From Streptomyces alanosinicus (GTDB lineage: Bacteria > Actinomycetota > Actinomycetes > Streptomycetales > Streptomycetaceae): DNA of 56,792 bases. The notes under the pieces are model-generated. The model saw nothing but the letters and a program-made list of their open reading frames with translations, ran no database searches and was not told the DNA's origin. The stretch is taken from the NCBI RefSeq assembly GCF_014650595.1, contig NZ_BMVG01000043.1, positions 1-56,792 of the forward strand, given 5' to 3'. Each line of letters starts with the position of its first letter. Within the stretch, counting starts at the first letter, position 1. A program made the position numbers and the translations under genes. Positions 1 to 8,083 of this stretch are shown piece by piece.

Positions 1-14
1 TCGGCCGCGGTCAG

Positions 15-610
15 GTCCGCCGGATCCTGCCGGCCGAGGGTGTGCGCCGGCGTCGCACCCGGTCCTGGACCCGCTCGAAGGACCCGGACTTCGAGGGAGA
101 AGGACCCGGGCCCTCGGCCTCTACACCTGCCCGCCCGAGGGCGCGACGGTCGTCTGCACCGACGAGCTCGGCCCGGTGATCCCCCGCACGTTCCCGCCGG
201 CGCCGGGCTGGTCGCCGGACAGCCACCGCTCAAGTCCGAAGTCGACCACAGCCGTGGGCCGGAGAAGACCTGGGTCCACGGCGCGCTGCGAGTGCGGGAC
301 GGACACGAAGTCACCATGACCGCTTCCTCCCGCAACAGTGCTTTGCTTTCTGCCAGGAGAAGGTCGAGGCAGCCGATCCCGCCGGGGGCATCTGTGCCGT
401 CACCGACAACCTGTCCCGGCTCAACCTTCAGGAGGGCTGGTGGCGCATCTTCCGCAAAGCCGCCCTCGCCGGCCAGTCCTTCGCCGGACCACCCGAGATC
501 GAACACGCCACCCGCCTGGCAACATCCCAGCTCAACGCCCGTGCCCGGCCCTGGATATGGGGAAGACCCACACCCTCCCCCCAGGGACTGCGCCGCCGAT
601 GCGCGTACTC
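15..610 (+). pseudogene. IS630-family transposase remnant, frameshifted
   Basis: The plus strand encodes pieces typical of IS630-family transposases in more than one frame. The stretch SWTRSKDPDFE (about 55-95) is followed one frame over by LGLYTCPPEGATVVCTDELG (about 115-180), which carries the first catalytic Asp in TDELG. After another shift comes SRGPEKTWVHGALRVRDG (about 250-300), then a VTDN block (about 400) with the second Asp. The 5' end is cut by the window edge and at least two frameshifts disrupt it, so no functional transposase can be made. Terminal inverted repeats were not found. The family call rests on recognised motifs; exact limits are approximate. Confidence 0.75.
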
Positions 611-628
611 CGTTTGAGGAATCCAGCA

Positions 629-2056
629 CTAGGCCGACTGCTTGTTCCGTCCGATGAAGCCGATGGACAGCAGCAGACCCAGCAGAAGCACCACTGTGGC
701 GGTGATCAGTGCGGTGCGGCTCCCATCCGTGGAGTCGGCGGCGGCGTGCAGCACCGAGCCGAGTGCCGAGACCCCGATGACGGCACCAGTCTGACGTGCG
801 GAGTTCAGCACACCTGACGCGATGCCGACCTGCTCCTTCGGTGTGGCCGAGACCGTCGCCGTCACCAGGGAGGGAATCGCGAAGGACACACCGAAGCCGA
901 AGACCAGCAGGCCGATCCCGATCAGCAGGGTGTGCGCGGTTCCCGTGCCCGTGATGCCGGCCGTCAGAACAGCCGAACCGACCGTCAGGAGTCCGAAGCC
1001 CAGAACGGACGGCTTCCGCGGCCCGGATCGCGCGACCAGTCGGCCGGTGTAAATCGGGTTGAAGGCTGTCGGCAGGGTGAGAGGCAGGAAGGCGCAGCCG
1101 GCCAGCAGGGCTGAAAAGCCACGCGCCTGCTGGAAGTAGAGGGACATGACGAACAGCAGCCCGGAGAGGCCGAAGTTGACCAGCAGGCCGTTGAGCACAC
1201 TGGCCGAGAAGGTGGCATTACGGAAGAGCATCAGCGGGAGCATGGGGCCGCGCGGCCCGGCCGGCCGGCCTTCCGCGACCAGGAAGACGGTCCCAGCCAC
1301 CAGGGCGACGCCGAGCGCCGTCAGCACGGGCTTCGAGCTCCAGCCGAGATTCTCGCTCTGGATCACGCCGAACGTGAGCCCGGCAAGCGCCAGCACCGCG
1401 CTGATCTGGCCGGGCAGGTCCACCCCACGGCTGGTGTTCAGCTTGGTCTCGGGCGCGTGGACCCGTGCGATGAGCACGCTGACCAGCGCCACGGGCACGT
1501 TGATGGCGAAGATGCTGCGCCAGCCGAGGGCGTCGGTGAGCACGCCGCCGAGGACCGGGCCGGCGGCCAGCGCGGCACCGGTGACGGCCGCCCAGGAGCC
1601 GAGTGCGCGGGCGCGCTGAGCCGGGTCGGTGAATGTGGTGGCGATGACGGCCATGGAGGAAGGCAGCAGCGCGGCACCCGCGATGCCGAGCAGGGCGCGC
1701 ATGGCGATCAACATGCCGAGGTTGGGCGAGAAGACCGTGATCAGCGATGTGAGCAGGAAGGCCCAGGTGCCGACGATGAAGACCCGGCGTCCACCGAAAC
1801 GGTCGGACAGTGCGCCCATGGTGAGCAGCAGCGCGGCGAATGTCAGGGTGTAGCCGTTGACCACCCACTGCATCCCGGACAGTCCGCCTCCGATGTCGTG
1901 ACGTATGGCGGGCAGTGCGACATTCACCACACTGGTGTCGAGGAGAACCATGAAGTAGCCGAGCGAGAGCCCGATGAGCAGCAGCCGTCGGCGTGCGGGA
2001 TTCTCGGCGAGCGTCTCGCTGGAGGCGCCGGAGGCCTGCATGGTTGGCGCAGACAT
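629..2056 (-). CDS. DHA2-family MFS drug exporter (14 TM)
   Basis: Proton-driven efflux permease of the EmrB/QacA type in the cytoplasmic membrane, 475 aa. Family motifs are visible: D1 (LDTSVVNVALP) in TM1, motif A (GALSDRFGGRR) after TM2, and motif C (GPVLGGVL) in TM5. The rest is a regular series of hydrophobic segments consistent with 14 helices. I chose the ATG at 2056 because AAAGG lies upstream at normal spacing; an in-frame upstream ATG at 2176 would give a 40-residue hydrophilic extension running into the divergent promoter. It is divergent from a LysR gene starting at 2213, which probably regulates it. The substrate cannot be read from the sequence. Confidence 0.88.
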   Translation of the reverse strand: MSAPTMQASGASSETLAENPARRRLLLIGLSLGYFMVLLDTSVVNVALPAIRHDIGGGLSGMQWVVNGYTLTFAALLLTMGALSDRFGGRRVFIVGTWAFLLTSLITVFSPNLGMLIAMRALLGIAGAALLPSSMAVIATTFTDPAQRARALGSWAAVTGAALAAGPVLGGVLTDALGWRSIFAINVPVALVSVLIARVHAPETKLNTSRGVDLPGQISAVLALAGLTFGVIQSENLGWSSKPVLTALGVALVAGTVFLVAEGRPAGPRGPMLPLMLFRNATFSASVLNGLLVNFGLSGLLFVMSLYFQQARGFSALLAGCAFLPLTLPTAFNPIYTGRLVARSGPRKPSVLGFGLLTVGSAVLTAGITGTGTAHTLLIGIGLLVFGFGVSFAIPSLVTATVSATPKEQVGIASGVLNSARQTGAVIGVSALGSVLHAAADSTDGSRTALITATVVLLLGLLLSIGFIGRNKQSA

Positions 2057-2146
2057 GACACACCTTTCATGGAGCGGCAACGGCCGGATTGAAGAGTGGT
2101 GGCCGTCAGAGAGGTTGGACTTAAAGCTTGACAACAGCGAAAGTCG

Positions 2147-2190
2147 ATCGGAAACGGGAGCTTCCGATGGCATCATCGGGAGAACCGATG
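2147..2190. promoter_or_regulatory. Divergent MFS/lysR control region with two inverted repeats
   Basis: Two dyads lie side by side in the 156-bp divergent region. ATCGGAA at 2147-2153 is mirrored by TTCCGAT at 2162-2168 (7-bp arms, 8-nt spacer). CATCGG at 2174-2179 is mirrored by CCGATG at 2185-2190 (6-bp arms, 5-nt spacer). All half-sites share the core ATCGG/CCGAT, as expected for a LysR-type regulator binding tandem sites just upstream of its own start at 2213. A TTGACA hexamer at 2128-2133 could be a -35 box but no convincing -10 was seen. Confidence 0.55.
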
Positions 2191-2212
2191 CCGGCTCCGG
2201 GGGGACAGCATC

Positions 2213-3130
2213 ATGCAGCTGCGACAGCTCAGTACGTTCCGCACCGTGGCCGACGCTTTGAACGTCACTCGCGCCGCCGAGCGGCTGAACTACGCGCAGT
2301 CGAGCGTGACCGAACAGGTCAAGGCACTGGAACAGGATCTGGGTGTGCTCCTGTTCGAGCGATCCAACCGCGGTCTACGGCTCACCCCGGCTGGGCACCG
2401 CCTGGTCGACTACGCCGAGAGAATGCTCTCCCTCGCCGAGGAGGCCAGGGCGGCCGTCACCGAGGTGGGCATTCCCGGAGGAGAGTTGCTGATCGGGGCG
2501 CCTGAGACGCTATGCGTCTACCGGCTCCCCTCGCTGCTCACCCGCTTCCGTGAGGACTGCCCGAAAGTGCACGTGGTGCTTCGCCCCGGGAATCGGGAGG
2601 AGTGCCGCAGGGGGGTACGTGAAGGAATCATGGACCTCTGTTTCACCTTTGGCGCACCCCCGGACCACCCGGACCTGGAGAGTATGCCGCTTTTGCCGGA
2701 ACCCGTCGTCGTCGTGGCCCCCAAGGACCACCCGCTGACGCGACGGGAGTCGGTGACCAACTCCGATCTCGCCGGGGTCGACTTCCTTGTGACGGAGACC
2801 GGTTGCAGCTACCGGCTGATGTTCGAAGAGGCAGTCGGTTCCGCGCCAGGGCCCCGCCCTCGGGTGGCAGCGGAGCTCACCAGCATCGGCGCCCTGCGGA
2901 CGTGCGTCGCGGCCGGCATGGGGTGTGCGCTGCTGCCGCAGATCGCCGTGGCCGCGGACCTGGCCCGAGGGGCCGTCGGCCTGGTCCCGTGGCGTGGGCT
3001 CCAGTACGAGGCCCCGATCCACGCGACCTGGAGGCGCAACGGACAGCAGGCCCCAGGGCTGCTGCCCTTTCTCGACGCCACCAGGACGTTGCTGGGCCGG
3101 CACACCACCGCGCGCCAGGATCGGAGGTAA
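2213..3130 (+). CDS. LysR-family transcriptional regulator
   Basis: LTTR of 305 aa, the usual family length. The N-terminal winged HTH (about residues 1-60) has the classic LysR pattern: MQLRQLSTFRTVAD, then AAERLNYAQSSVTEQVKALE, then LGVLLFERSNRGLRLTPAG. It is followed by a linker helix and a periplasmic-binding-like effector domain (about 88-295). It is transcribed divergently from the DHA2 exporter at 629-2056 across a dyad-rich region, the standard arrangement for a local efflux regulator. The inducer is unknown; sensing of the exporter's substrate is inference. Confidence 0.9.
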   Translation: MQLRQLSTFRTVADALNVTRAAERLNYAQSSVTEQVKALEQDLGVLLFERSNRGLRLTPAGHRLVDYAERMLSLAEEARAAVTEVGIPGGELLIGAPETLCVYRLPSLLTRFREDCPKVHVVLRPGNREECRRGVREGIMDLCFTFGAPPDHPDLESMPLLPEPVVVVAPKDHPLTRRESVTNSDLAGVDFLVTETGCSYRLMFEEAVGSAPGPRPRVAAELTSIGALRTCVAAGMGCALLPQIAVAADLARGAVGLVPWRGLQYEAPIHATWRRNGQQAPGLLPFLDATRTLLGRHTTARQDRR

Positions 3131-3609
3131 AGCACTCTTCGGCGTGGACAACCAGACGGGGATACCCGCGCTCTTGGCGTCGCCGGCCGCGCCCTGCATC
3201 GCCGCCGCCAGCGTGTCCGCGGTGTCGTCGAGCCGGCCCGCGGAATCCTGGGACAGGCCGAGTGGGCCGATACTCAGGGACGATCCCTGTCCGAGATCAG
3301 CGGCAGGTACCCCATCAGGACGATCTTGGCGTTCTGAGCCCTGTCGTGGATCTCCTTCAGGACCTGGGTGATGTCCGGCCGGACGACCTGGTTCATGAGA
3401 CCCGGAATGGCCGTCTCCAGCGGCTGCCCGACGAACTGCTTGTCCCGGCCGCCGACGCTGTCGTCCAGCTTGTCGAACGTCTCGTCCTTGCGGTTGACGT
3501 TGCCCACGGACATCAGACACTTCTGAATGGTCTCGGCGAAGCGGGAGTCGTTGCCGCCGATGGAGATCATGACCAGCGTGGTGTTCCGGTACAGATGGCC
3601 CTTGTCCAT
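3131..3609 (-). pseudogene. SGNH/GDSL hydrolase fragment, frameshifted and truncated at both ends
   Basis: On the minus strand, 3300-3609 encodes a segment with TLVMISIGGNDSRF, which carries the GND block of secreted SGNH/GDSL esterases, and KEIHDRAQNAKIVLMGY, a strand-helix block of the same fold. Near 3290-3300 the frame shifts and the next block (SLSIGPLGLS, then a long helix to 3135) continues in another frame. The N-terminal GDS nucleophile block and C-terminal Asp/His region are missing. The fragment stops at the 3' end of the LysR gene on one side and abuts an IS5-type tail at 3612 on the other, so insertion probably broke it. Confidence 0.65.
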
Positions 3610-3611
3610 CT

Positions 3612-3746
3612 GAGAGGACGTTCGCGTGGCTGCACCAGTTCAAACGCCTGCGCATCCGCTACGAGATACACGCCGACCTCCACCACAGCCTCCACCAACT
3701 CGCCTGCTCCTTCATCTGCTTGAGACGACTACGCACCGCATTCTGA
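3612..3746 (+). pseudogene. IS5-family transposase C-terminal fragment
   Basis: The plus strand reads ERTFAWLHQFKRLRIRYE, then LACSFICLRRLRTAF and a stop at 3744-3746. This is the C-terminal end of IS5-group DDE transposases, including the region around the third catalytic acidic residue. Only about 45 codons remain. It lies back to back with the broken SGNH hydrolase: two bases separate them. The rest of the element is absent and no terminal inverted repeat is obvious. Confidence 0.75.
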
Positions 3747-3755
3747 AACGATCAG

Positions 3756-4640
3756 TTAGAGCTCCGGTGTTCCGAGGTCGCGGACGACCTGGGCGAAAGC
3801 CCGGATGAGGTCGGTCTCGGCTCCCGTGCGCCACACCAGGCTCCAGTGCAGGTGTGGTGCGTCGTGGAGGGGCAGGTAGATGATGTCGGGGCGGACGTGG
3901 TACCGGGTGACATGGGCGCCGAGGCTGTTGAGGGCTTCGCCGACGGCGACGATGGTGTACAGCTCGTCCAAGGTCCCCACGGTGTGGTTGCGTTCGATCG
4001 TACGGCCGCTGGGGGTCTGGAACGGGATGAAGGCGTCCTCCCAGTAGTCGGGCAGCGGGCTTGTCGAGCCGATGACGCCGTGGTCCCCGAGCGCTTCGAC
4101 GGAGACGGACGTCCGGTCGGCCAGGATGTGGTCCCGCGCGGCGAGCGCCACCCGGTGCTCGGTGAACAGGACCGGTCCGACGGTCAGATCGGGTTCCTCG
4201 ACGGGGGTCCAGGACACCAGGATGTCGACGTCGCCGGACCGCAGCGGGCCGAACGGGTCGATGAACGGGCTGTGGCGGATCCGCAGGCCCCACTGTGGGT
4301 GCCGGGAGCGGAAGGTGTCCCAGAACGGGCGCAGATCGTGGGCGTTGCTCGGCATCATGCCGATCCGCAGGACCTCCGTCTTGCCCTGGGCCCCGGTCCT
4401 GGCCCGCTCCAGGCTCTGTTGCAGGCCCTGGTAGACGGGCAGGAGGTCGTCGCGCAGCTGCCGTCCCACCGGGGTGAGGGTCACCTGACGGCTGGTGCGC
4501 TCGAACAAGGCGGCGCCAATGGTACGTTCCTGCTTCTTGATCGCTTGACTCACCCGGGCGGCCGACACATGCAGACGCTCAGCGGTCCGGCCGAAATGCA
4601 GCTCCTGTGCAAGCGTCAGGAATATCTCGATGTCCCGCAT
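3756..4640 (-). CDS. LysR-family regulator, paralog A of a tandem pair
   Basis: LTTR of 294 aa beginning MRDIEIFLTLAQELHFGRTA. The winged HTH occupies about residues 1-60, with a substrate-binding domain after residue 90. The ATG at 4640 is preceded by AGGTGG; upstream in-frame codons lack a ribosome-binding site. Residues 1-67 match the neighbouring regulator at 4821-5741 at all but two positions, while the effector domains have diverged strongly (short shared anchors only, such as YIPFHDAP versus YLPLHDAP). The two probably recognise the same DNA but respond to different ligands. Its target is most likely the VOC/MFS pair beyond paralog B, or itself. Confidence 0.88.
   Translation of the reverse strand: MRDIEIFLTLAQELHFGRTAERLHVSAARVSQAIKKQERTIGAALFERTSRQVTLTPVGRQLRDDLLPVYQGLQQSLERARTGAQGKTEVLRIGMMPSNAHDLRPFWDTFRSRHPQWGLRIRHSPFIDPFGPLRSGDVDILVSWTPVEEPDLTVGPVLFTEHRVALAARDHILADRTSVSVEALGDHGVIGSTSPLPDYWEDAFIPFQTPSGRTIERNHTVGTLDELYTIVAVGEALNSLGAHVTRYHVRPDIIYLPLHDAPHLHWSLVWRTGAETDLIRAFAQVVRDLGTPEL
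4444..4523. repeat. 80-bp perfect repeat, copy 1 (within LysR paralog A)
   Basis: Bases 4444-4523 are identical to 5539-5618, in the same orientation, inside the HTH-linker part of the two tandem LysR genes. Flanking bases diverge at ordinary rates, including synonymous positions. A perfect block inside otherwise diverged copies points to recent duplication with later gene conversion. Confidence 0.9.
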
Positions 4641-4679
4641 TTCCACCTGCGCCCCCCGTCCATGGCCCGTGTCATCATG

Positions 4680-4693
4680 CGACGTTGCAAGAT
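4680..4693. promoter_or_regulatory. Conserved upstream element shared by both LysR paralogs (copy 1)
   Basis: CGACGTTGCAAGAT at 4680-4693 lies 40 bp upstream of the paralog A start. The near-identical CGACGTTGCAGGAT is at 5785-5798, 44 bp upstream of the paralog B start. Conservation in otherwise different upstream DNA suggests a promoter or operator element recognised by both regulators. Confidence 0.5.
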
Positions 4694-4820
4694 ACGTGGC
4701 AGCCCGCAGCCGCGGCCAGCCCACTTGAGTGGTGGGCCGGGATACGGTGTGACGACCTTGGCTGCTTCGGAGTGGATCGGCCCGTCGATGCCGTCCCGGA
4801 CCATTGGGGAGCGGTTGCGC

Positions 4821-5741
4821 TCATCGGCGGTGCCCCACGGATCCTGCGAAGCGGCCCGGCCCGTCAGCGGTTTCGAGGACGGTCTGGACGAAGGCCTGGA
4901 CGGCGACGGTGTTTCCCGTGGCCAGCCAGAAGAGTCCGAACTCGATGGGTGGTGCGTCGTGGAAGGGAATGTAGGCGAGTTCGGGGCGGGCGTAGTACTG
5001 GGCCGAGCGGATCGAGGTGGGGCATGCTCCCTTGCCGGCGCCGACCAGGGACAGGGCTTCTTGCCAGGCGACGGTTGCCGGGCCGCGGCGGATGGCCTTG
5101 CCGGTGGGGGTATGGCGGGGCAGGTGGAAGTCGAGCCAGTAGGCCGGGGGCCCGCTGATCGTGATCAGCGGGACGGACGCGAGGTCTTCCAGCGAGATCG
5201 CTGGGCGCTGCGCGAGCGGGTGGGCGGCGGGCAGGGCGAGTGCGCGCTGGTCGGAGAAGACCACCGGGCCGTTCACGATGTCGGGTTCGTCGGCGGGCAG
5301 CTCGGTCAGCTGGAGGTCGAACTCCCCGGAGCGCAGTGATCCGAAGCGGTCGTGGAGCGGCATCTCGATGATCTGGACCTCGCAGTCGGGGTGCACGTTC
5401 CGGAAGTTGTCGGCGGCTTTGACGATCAGGTTTCCGCACCAGGCCGCGGAGAACCCGACCCGCAGCACGCCGCTGATGCCGCAGCCGAACGCGGCAGCCC
5501 GGGCTATGGCCTGCTGGATCTGCCCGTACGCCGGGAGCAGGTCGTCGCGCAGCTGCCGTCCCACCGGGGTGAGGGTCACCTGACGGCTGGTGCGCTCGAA
5601 CAAGGCGGCGCCAATGGTGCGTTCCTGCTTCTTGATGGCCTGGCTGACCCGTGCCGCGGTGACATGCAAGCGCTCGGCGGTACGGCCGAAGTGCAGCTCG
5701 TCCGCGAGCGTCAGGAATATCTCGATGTCGCGCAGCTCCAC
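4821..5741 (-). CDS. LysR-family regulator, paralog B of a tandem pair
   Basis: LTTR of 306 aa with an HTH almost identical to paralog A. The effector domain (about residues 90-290) is clearly different from A. It is divergent from a VOC-family gene and a DHA2 exporter that begin at 5969 and 6497, with about 230 bp between. It is the likely local regulator of that pair, with paralog A as a second sensor on the same sites. This regulatory link is inference from layout; the LTTR assignment itself is firm. Confidence 0.9.
   Translation of the reverse strand: MELRDIEIFLTLADELHFGRTAERLHVTAARVSQAIKKQERTIGAALFERTSRQVTLTPVGRQLRDDLLPAYGQIQQAIARAAAFGCGISGVLRVGFSAAWCGNLIVKAADNFRNVHPDCEVQIIEMPLHDRFGSLRSGEFDLQLTELPADEPDIVNGPVVFSDQRALALPAAHPLAQRPAISLEDLASVPLITISGPPAYWLDFHLPRHTPTGKAIRRGPATVAWQEALSLVGAGKGACPTSIRSAQYYARPELAYIPFHDAPPIEFGLFWLATGNTVAVQAFVQTVLETADGPGRFAGSVGHRR
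5539..5618. repeat. 80-bp perfect repeat, copy 2 (within LysR paralog B)
   Basis: Identical to 4444-4523, in the same orientation. See that entry for the interpretation. Confidence 0.9.
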
Positions 5742-5784
5742 CGTGCCCCGTTTCCTCGACCGTTTCGTAAACCTCTGGGTTAAC

Positions 5785-5798
5785 CGACGTTGCAGGAT
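5785..5798. promoter_or_regulatory. Conserved upstream element shared by both LysR paralogs (copy 2)
   Basis: CGACGTTGCAGGAT differs at one base from the element upstream of paralog A (4680-4693). Here it lies in the divergent region between paralog B and the VOC/MFS genes, so it could act on both promoters. Confidence 0.5.
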
Positions 5799-5891
5799 CG
5801 GCCGTTGTTCCCTCGTGGCTCAGGGCGAATGCTGGAGTACGCCGCGGAACAGCGCGGCAACCCGTTTGATCTCCTGGGAGGGAACAACACG

Positions 5892-5972
5892 ATGACCCGT
5901 ACTTGCGTTGTGGCGCAAGGGACCTGGCCGGCGGTCGGAGCCTCGGCGCCCCGGCTGTTGTCGCTCCCGTGA
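5892..5972 (+). CDS. Possible 26-aa leader peptide coupled to the VOC gene
   Basis: An ATG at 5892 follows a strong GGGAGG at 5877-5882, the best ribosome-binding site in this divergent region. It opens a 26-codon frame (MTRTCVVAQGTWPAVGAS...) that ends at TGA 5970-5972. That stop overlaps the GTG start of the VOC gene (GTGA at 5969-5972), the geometry of translational coupling. It may be a leader that sets VOC translation, or the true start of a longer VOC protein before a one-base frameshift. No family is recognised. Confidence 0.4.
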   Translation: MTRTCVVAQGTWPAVGASAPRLLSLP

Positions 5973-6352
5973 ACGTCACCGCCTCGGCCGTGGTGCTGCA
6001 CGTCGACGACGCGGCCGCCTCCAGCGCCTTCTTCACCACCCACCTGCACTTCAGGGAAGTGGTGTCCGGTGAGGACTACATCTGCCTCGGCCGTGACGAC
6101 GCGGCCGTCGACATCGTGCTCCTGCAGCGCTCTGCCGAGGCCCCGCCCGGGGACCGGCCGGACCCGAAGGACGTGACCGTGTCGTTCACGGTGACCTCGA
6201 TCGCCACCGAGTACGACCGGCTGCGCCGCGAAGGTGCCCCCATCACCACCGAACTGCGCCAACAACCCTGGGGCGACTGGGAGTTGCAGCTCACCGACCT
6301 GAACGGCGTCGTCGTCGAACTCGTCGAATGGGCTCCGCCGGCCGGAGCCTGA
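5969..6352 (+). CDS. VOC-family (glyoxalase/bleomycin-resistance fold) protein
   Basis: 127-aa single-domain vicinal-oxygen-chelate protein. The beta-alpha-beta-beta-beta pattern is visible: ASAVVLHVDD, the helix SSAFFTTHLHFREV, YICLGRDDAAVDIVLL, then LQLTDLNGVVVELVEW with the late Glu typical of the last metal-binding strand. Some members bind drugs or metabolise dioxygenase and glyoxalase substrates; the sequence does not say which applies. The GTG at 5969 overlaps the stop of a short upstream ORF. The gene precedes a DHA2 exporter on the same strand, so a drug-binding or detoxification role with efflux is plausible. Confidence 0.8.
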   Translation: MNVTASAVVLHVDDAAASSAFFTTHLHFREVVSGEDYICLGRDDAAVDIVLLQRSAEAPPGDRPDPKDVTVSFTVTSIATEYDRLRREGAPITTELRQQPWGDWELQLTDLNGVVVELVEWAPPAGA

Positions 6353-6496
6353 CCCGTACCACTGGCACAGGCCCCGTCGGCCGGGTCCTGCCGTACACCG
6401 GCCGATCCGCACACCGCGTACGCCTGCCACCACCAACCCCATCCCGCGCGCCGTGCCCGACACCGGGCTGCCCGCGCGCAGATTCCGAGAGAGTCT

Positions 6497-8032
6497 ATGG
6501 AAGCGACAGCTACTGCCCGCCACCCCCGTCGTTGGCTGATCCTCGTCGTCCTGTGCCTGAGCACCTTGGTGCTGGTCATCGACAACATGGTGCTCACCGT
6601 GGCGGTCCCGACGATCGCGGAGGATCTCAACGCGAGTGCTCAGGACCTCCAGTGGGTCCTCGAGTCGTACATGCTGGTCTTCGCCGGACTCCTGCTCACC
6701 GCGGGAAGCCTGTCCGACAAGTTCGGCCGGCGGAAGATGATGATCACCGGTCTCGCACTGTTCGGCGCGGCCTCGGTCGTGGCCATGGAGGCCACCTCGC
6801 CCGAGATGCTCATCATCGGCCGTTCCCTGATGGGTGTCGGCGGTGCCCTGGTCATGCCGTCCACCCTCTCCATCCTCATCACCGTCTTCGACGAGGCCGA
6901 GCGCCCCAAGGCAATCGCCGTGTGGTCCGCGGTCGCGATGGTCGGCCTGGTCGGCGGCCCCGTCCTGGGCGGCGCGCTGCTCGCCCAGTTCTGGTGGGGC
7001 GTCGTCTTCCTGATCAACATCCCGATCGCGATCCTGGCGATCCTGGCCGCGGTGATCCTGATGCCGGAGTCCAAGGGCCCCTGGCGCAAGGCCGACCCGG
7101 TCGGCATGGTCCTCTCGGTCGTCGGCATGAGCGCGCTGGTGTGGACGATCAACGAGTTCCCCAAGGGCGGCCTGTCCCACCCGTCCACGCAGATCTCCCT
7201 CGCCGTCACCGTCGTCGCCCTGATCGCCTTCGGCATCTGGGAGGCCCGCTCGAAGTCGCCGATGGTCCCGCTCGCCCTGTTCCGCGACAAGGTCTTCACC
7301 GGCGCCAGCTTCTCGCTGGTCCTGCTCACCCTCGCCAACGGCGGACTCATGCTGGTCCTGACCCAGTACCTGCAGTTCGTCCTCGGCTACACCCCCACCG
7401 AGACCGGCCTCGCCTTCACCCCGCTCGCCGTCGCCACCCTGCTGTTCAACACCATCGGCGCCTCCCTGATCGCCAAGGCCGGCAACCGCGTCATGGCCGT
7501 CCTCGGCCTGCTCGTCATCGCCTCGGGCTTCGCGCTCCTGGCCAACCTGACCACCGAATCCGGCTGGGGCGTCCTGGCCGGCGCGATGGTCCTGATGGGC
7601 GCGGGCTCCGGCCTTGCGATGCCCGCCGCGATGGCGGCCATGATGGGCGCGATCCCGGACGAGCACGCCGGTGTCGGCTCCGCCCTGAACGACACCATCC
7701 AGCAGGCCGGCGCCGCCCTCGGCGTCGCCGTCCTCGGCGCCATCCTCTCCTCCACCTTCACCCACCACATGCCCGACAACGCCCCCGCCCAGGCCCGCCA
7801 CTCCATCGGCGACGCGCTCGCGGCCTCGGCCCGGACCAAGGACAGCGGCCTGCTGGCCGCCACCCACTCCGCCTTCACCGACGCCATGTCCGCCAGCTTC
7901 CTCGTCGGCGCCGCCGGCGTCGTGGGCGCCGCGATCCTGGCCGTCTTCCTCATGAAGGGCAAGGACAAGGACGCCCCGGCCACCGAAACGGCCGACCAGC
8001 CCACCGCGGACGCAGTCCTCGCCACCCACTGA
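6497..8032 (+). CDS. DHA2-family MFS exporter (14 TM)
   Basis: 511-aa EmrB/QacA-type permease. Motif D1 (IDNMVLTVAVP) lies in TM1, motif A (GSLSDKFGRRKM) between TM2 and TM3, and motif C (GPVLGGALL) in TM5. Hydrophobic segments continue to about residue 490, followed by a charged tail (MKGKDKDAPATE). GAGAG precedes the ATG. It follows the VOC gene by about 145 bp on the same strand and ends just before a strong terminator, so the two probably form one unit under the tandem LysR regulators. It is distinct from the exporter at 629-2056. Confidence 0.9.
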   Translation: MEATATARHPRRWLILVVLCLSTLVLVIDNMVLTVAVPTIAEDLNASAQDLQWVLESYMLVFAGLLLTAGSLSDKFGRRKMMITGLALFGAASVVAMEATSPEMLIIGRSLMGVGGALVMPSTLSILITVFDEAERPKAIAVWSAVAMVGLVGGPVLGGALLAQFWWGVVFLINIPIAILAILAAVILMPESKGPWRKADPVGMVLSVVGMSALVWTINEFPKGGLSHPSTQISLAVTVVALIAFGIWEARSKSPMVPLALFRDKVFTGASFSLVLLTLANGGLMLVLTQYLQFVLGYTPTETGLAFTPLAVATLLFNTIGASLIAKAGNRVMAVLGLLVIASGFALLANLTTESGWGVLAGAMVLMGAGSGLAMPAAMAAMMGAIPDEHAGVGSALNDTIQQAGAALGVAVLGAILSSTFTHHMPDNAPAQARHSIGDALAASARTKDSGLLAATHSAFTDAMSASFLVGAAGVVGAAILAVFLMKGKDKDAPATETADQPTADAVLATH

Positions 8033-8047
8033 ACCAACCCAGACACA

Positions 8048-8083
8048 GGGCAGGGCCCGGGCACAGCAGCCCGGGCCCAGCCC
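8048..8083 (+). terminator. Intrinsic-type hairpin after the DHA2 exporter
   Basis: GGGC-A-GGGCCCGGGC (8048-8062) pairs with GCCCGGGCCC-A-GCCC (8069-8083) around a 6-nt loop. The stem has 14 pairs with one A-A mismatch. There is no U-tract, as is usual in Streptomyces. It starts 15 bp after the stop codon at 8032. Confidence 0.8.

Noticed and set aside
8048..8083. GGGCCCGGGC dyad as an operator
   Set aside because: Position 15 bp after a stop codon and the long stem fit a terminator better.
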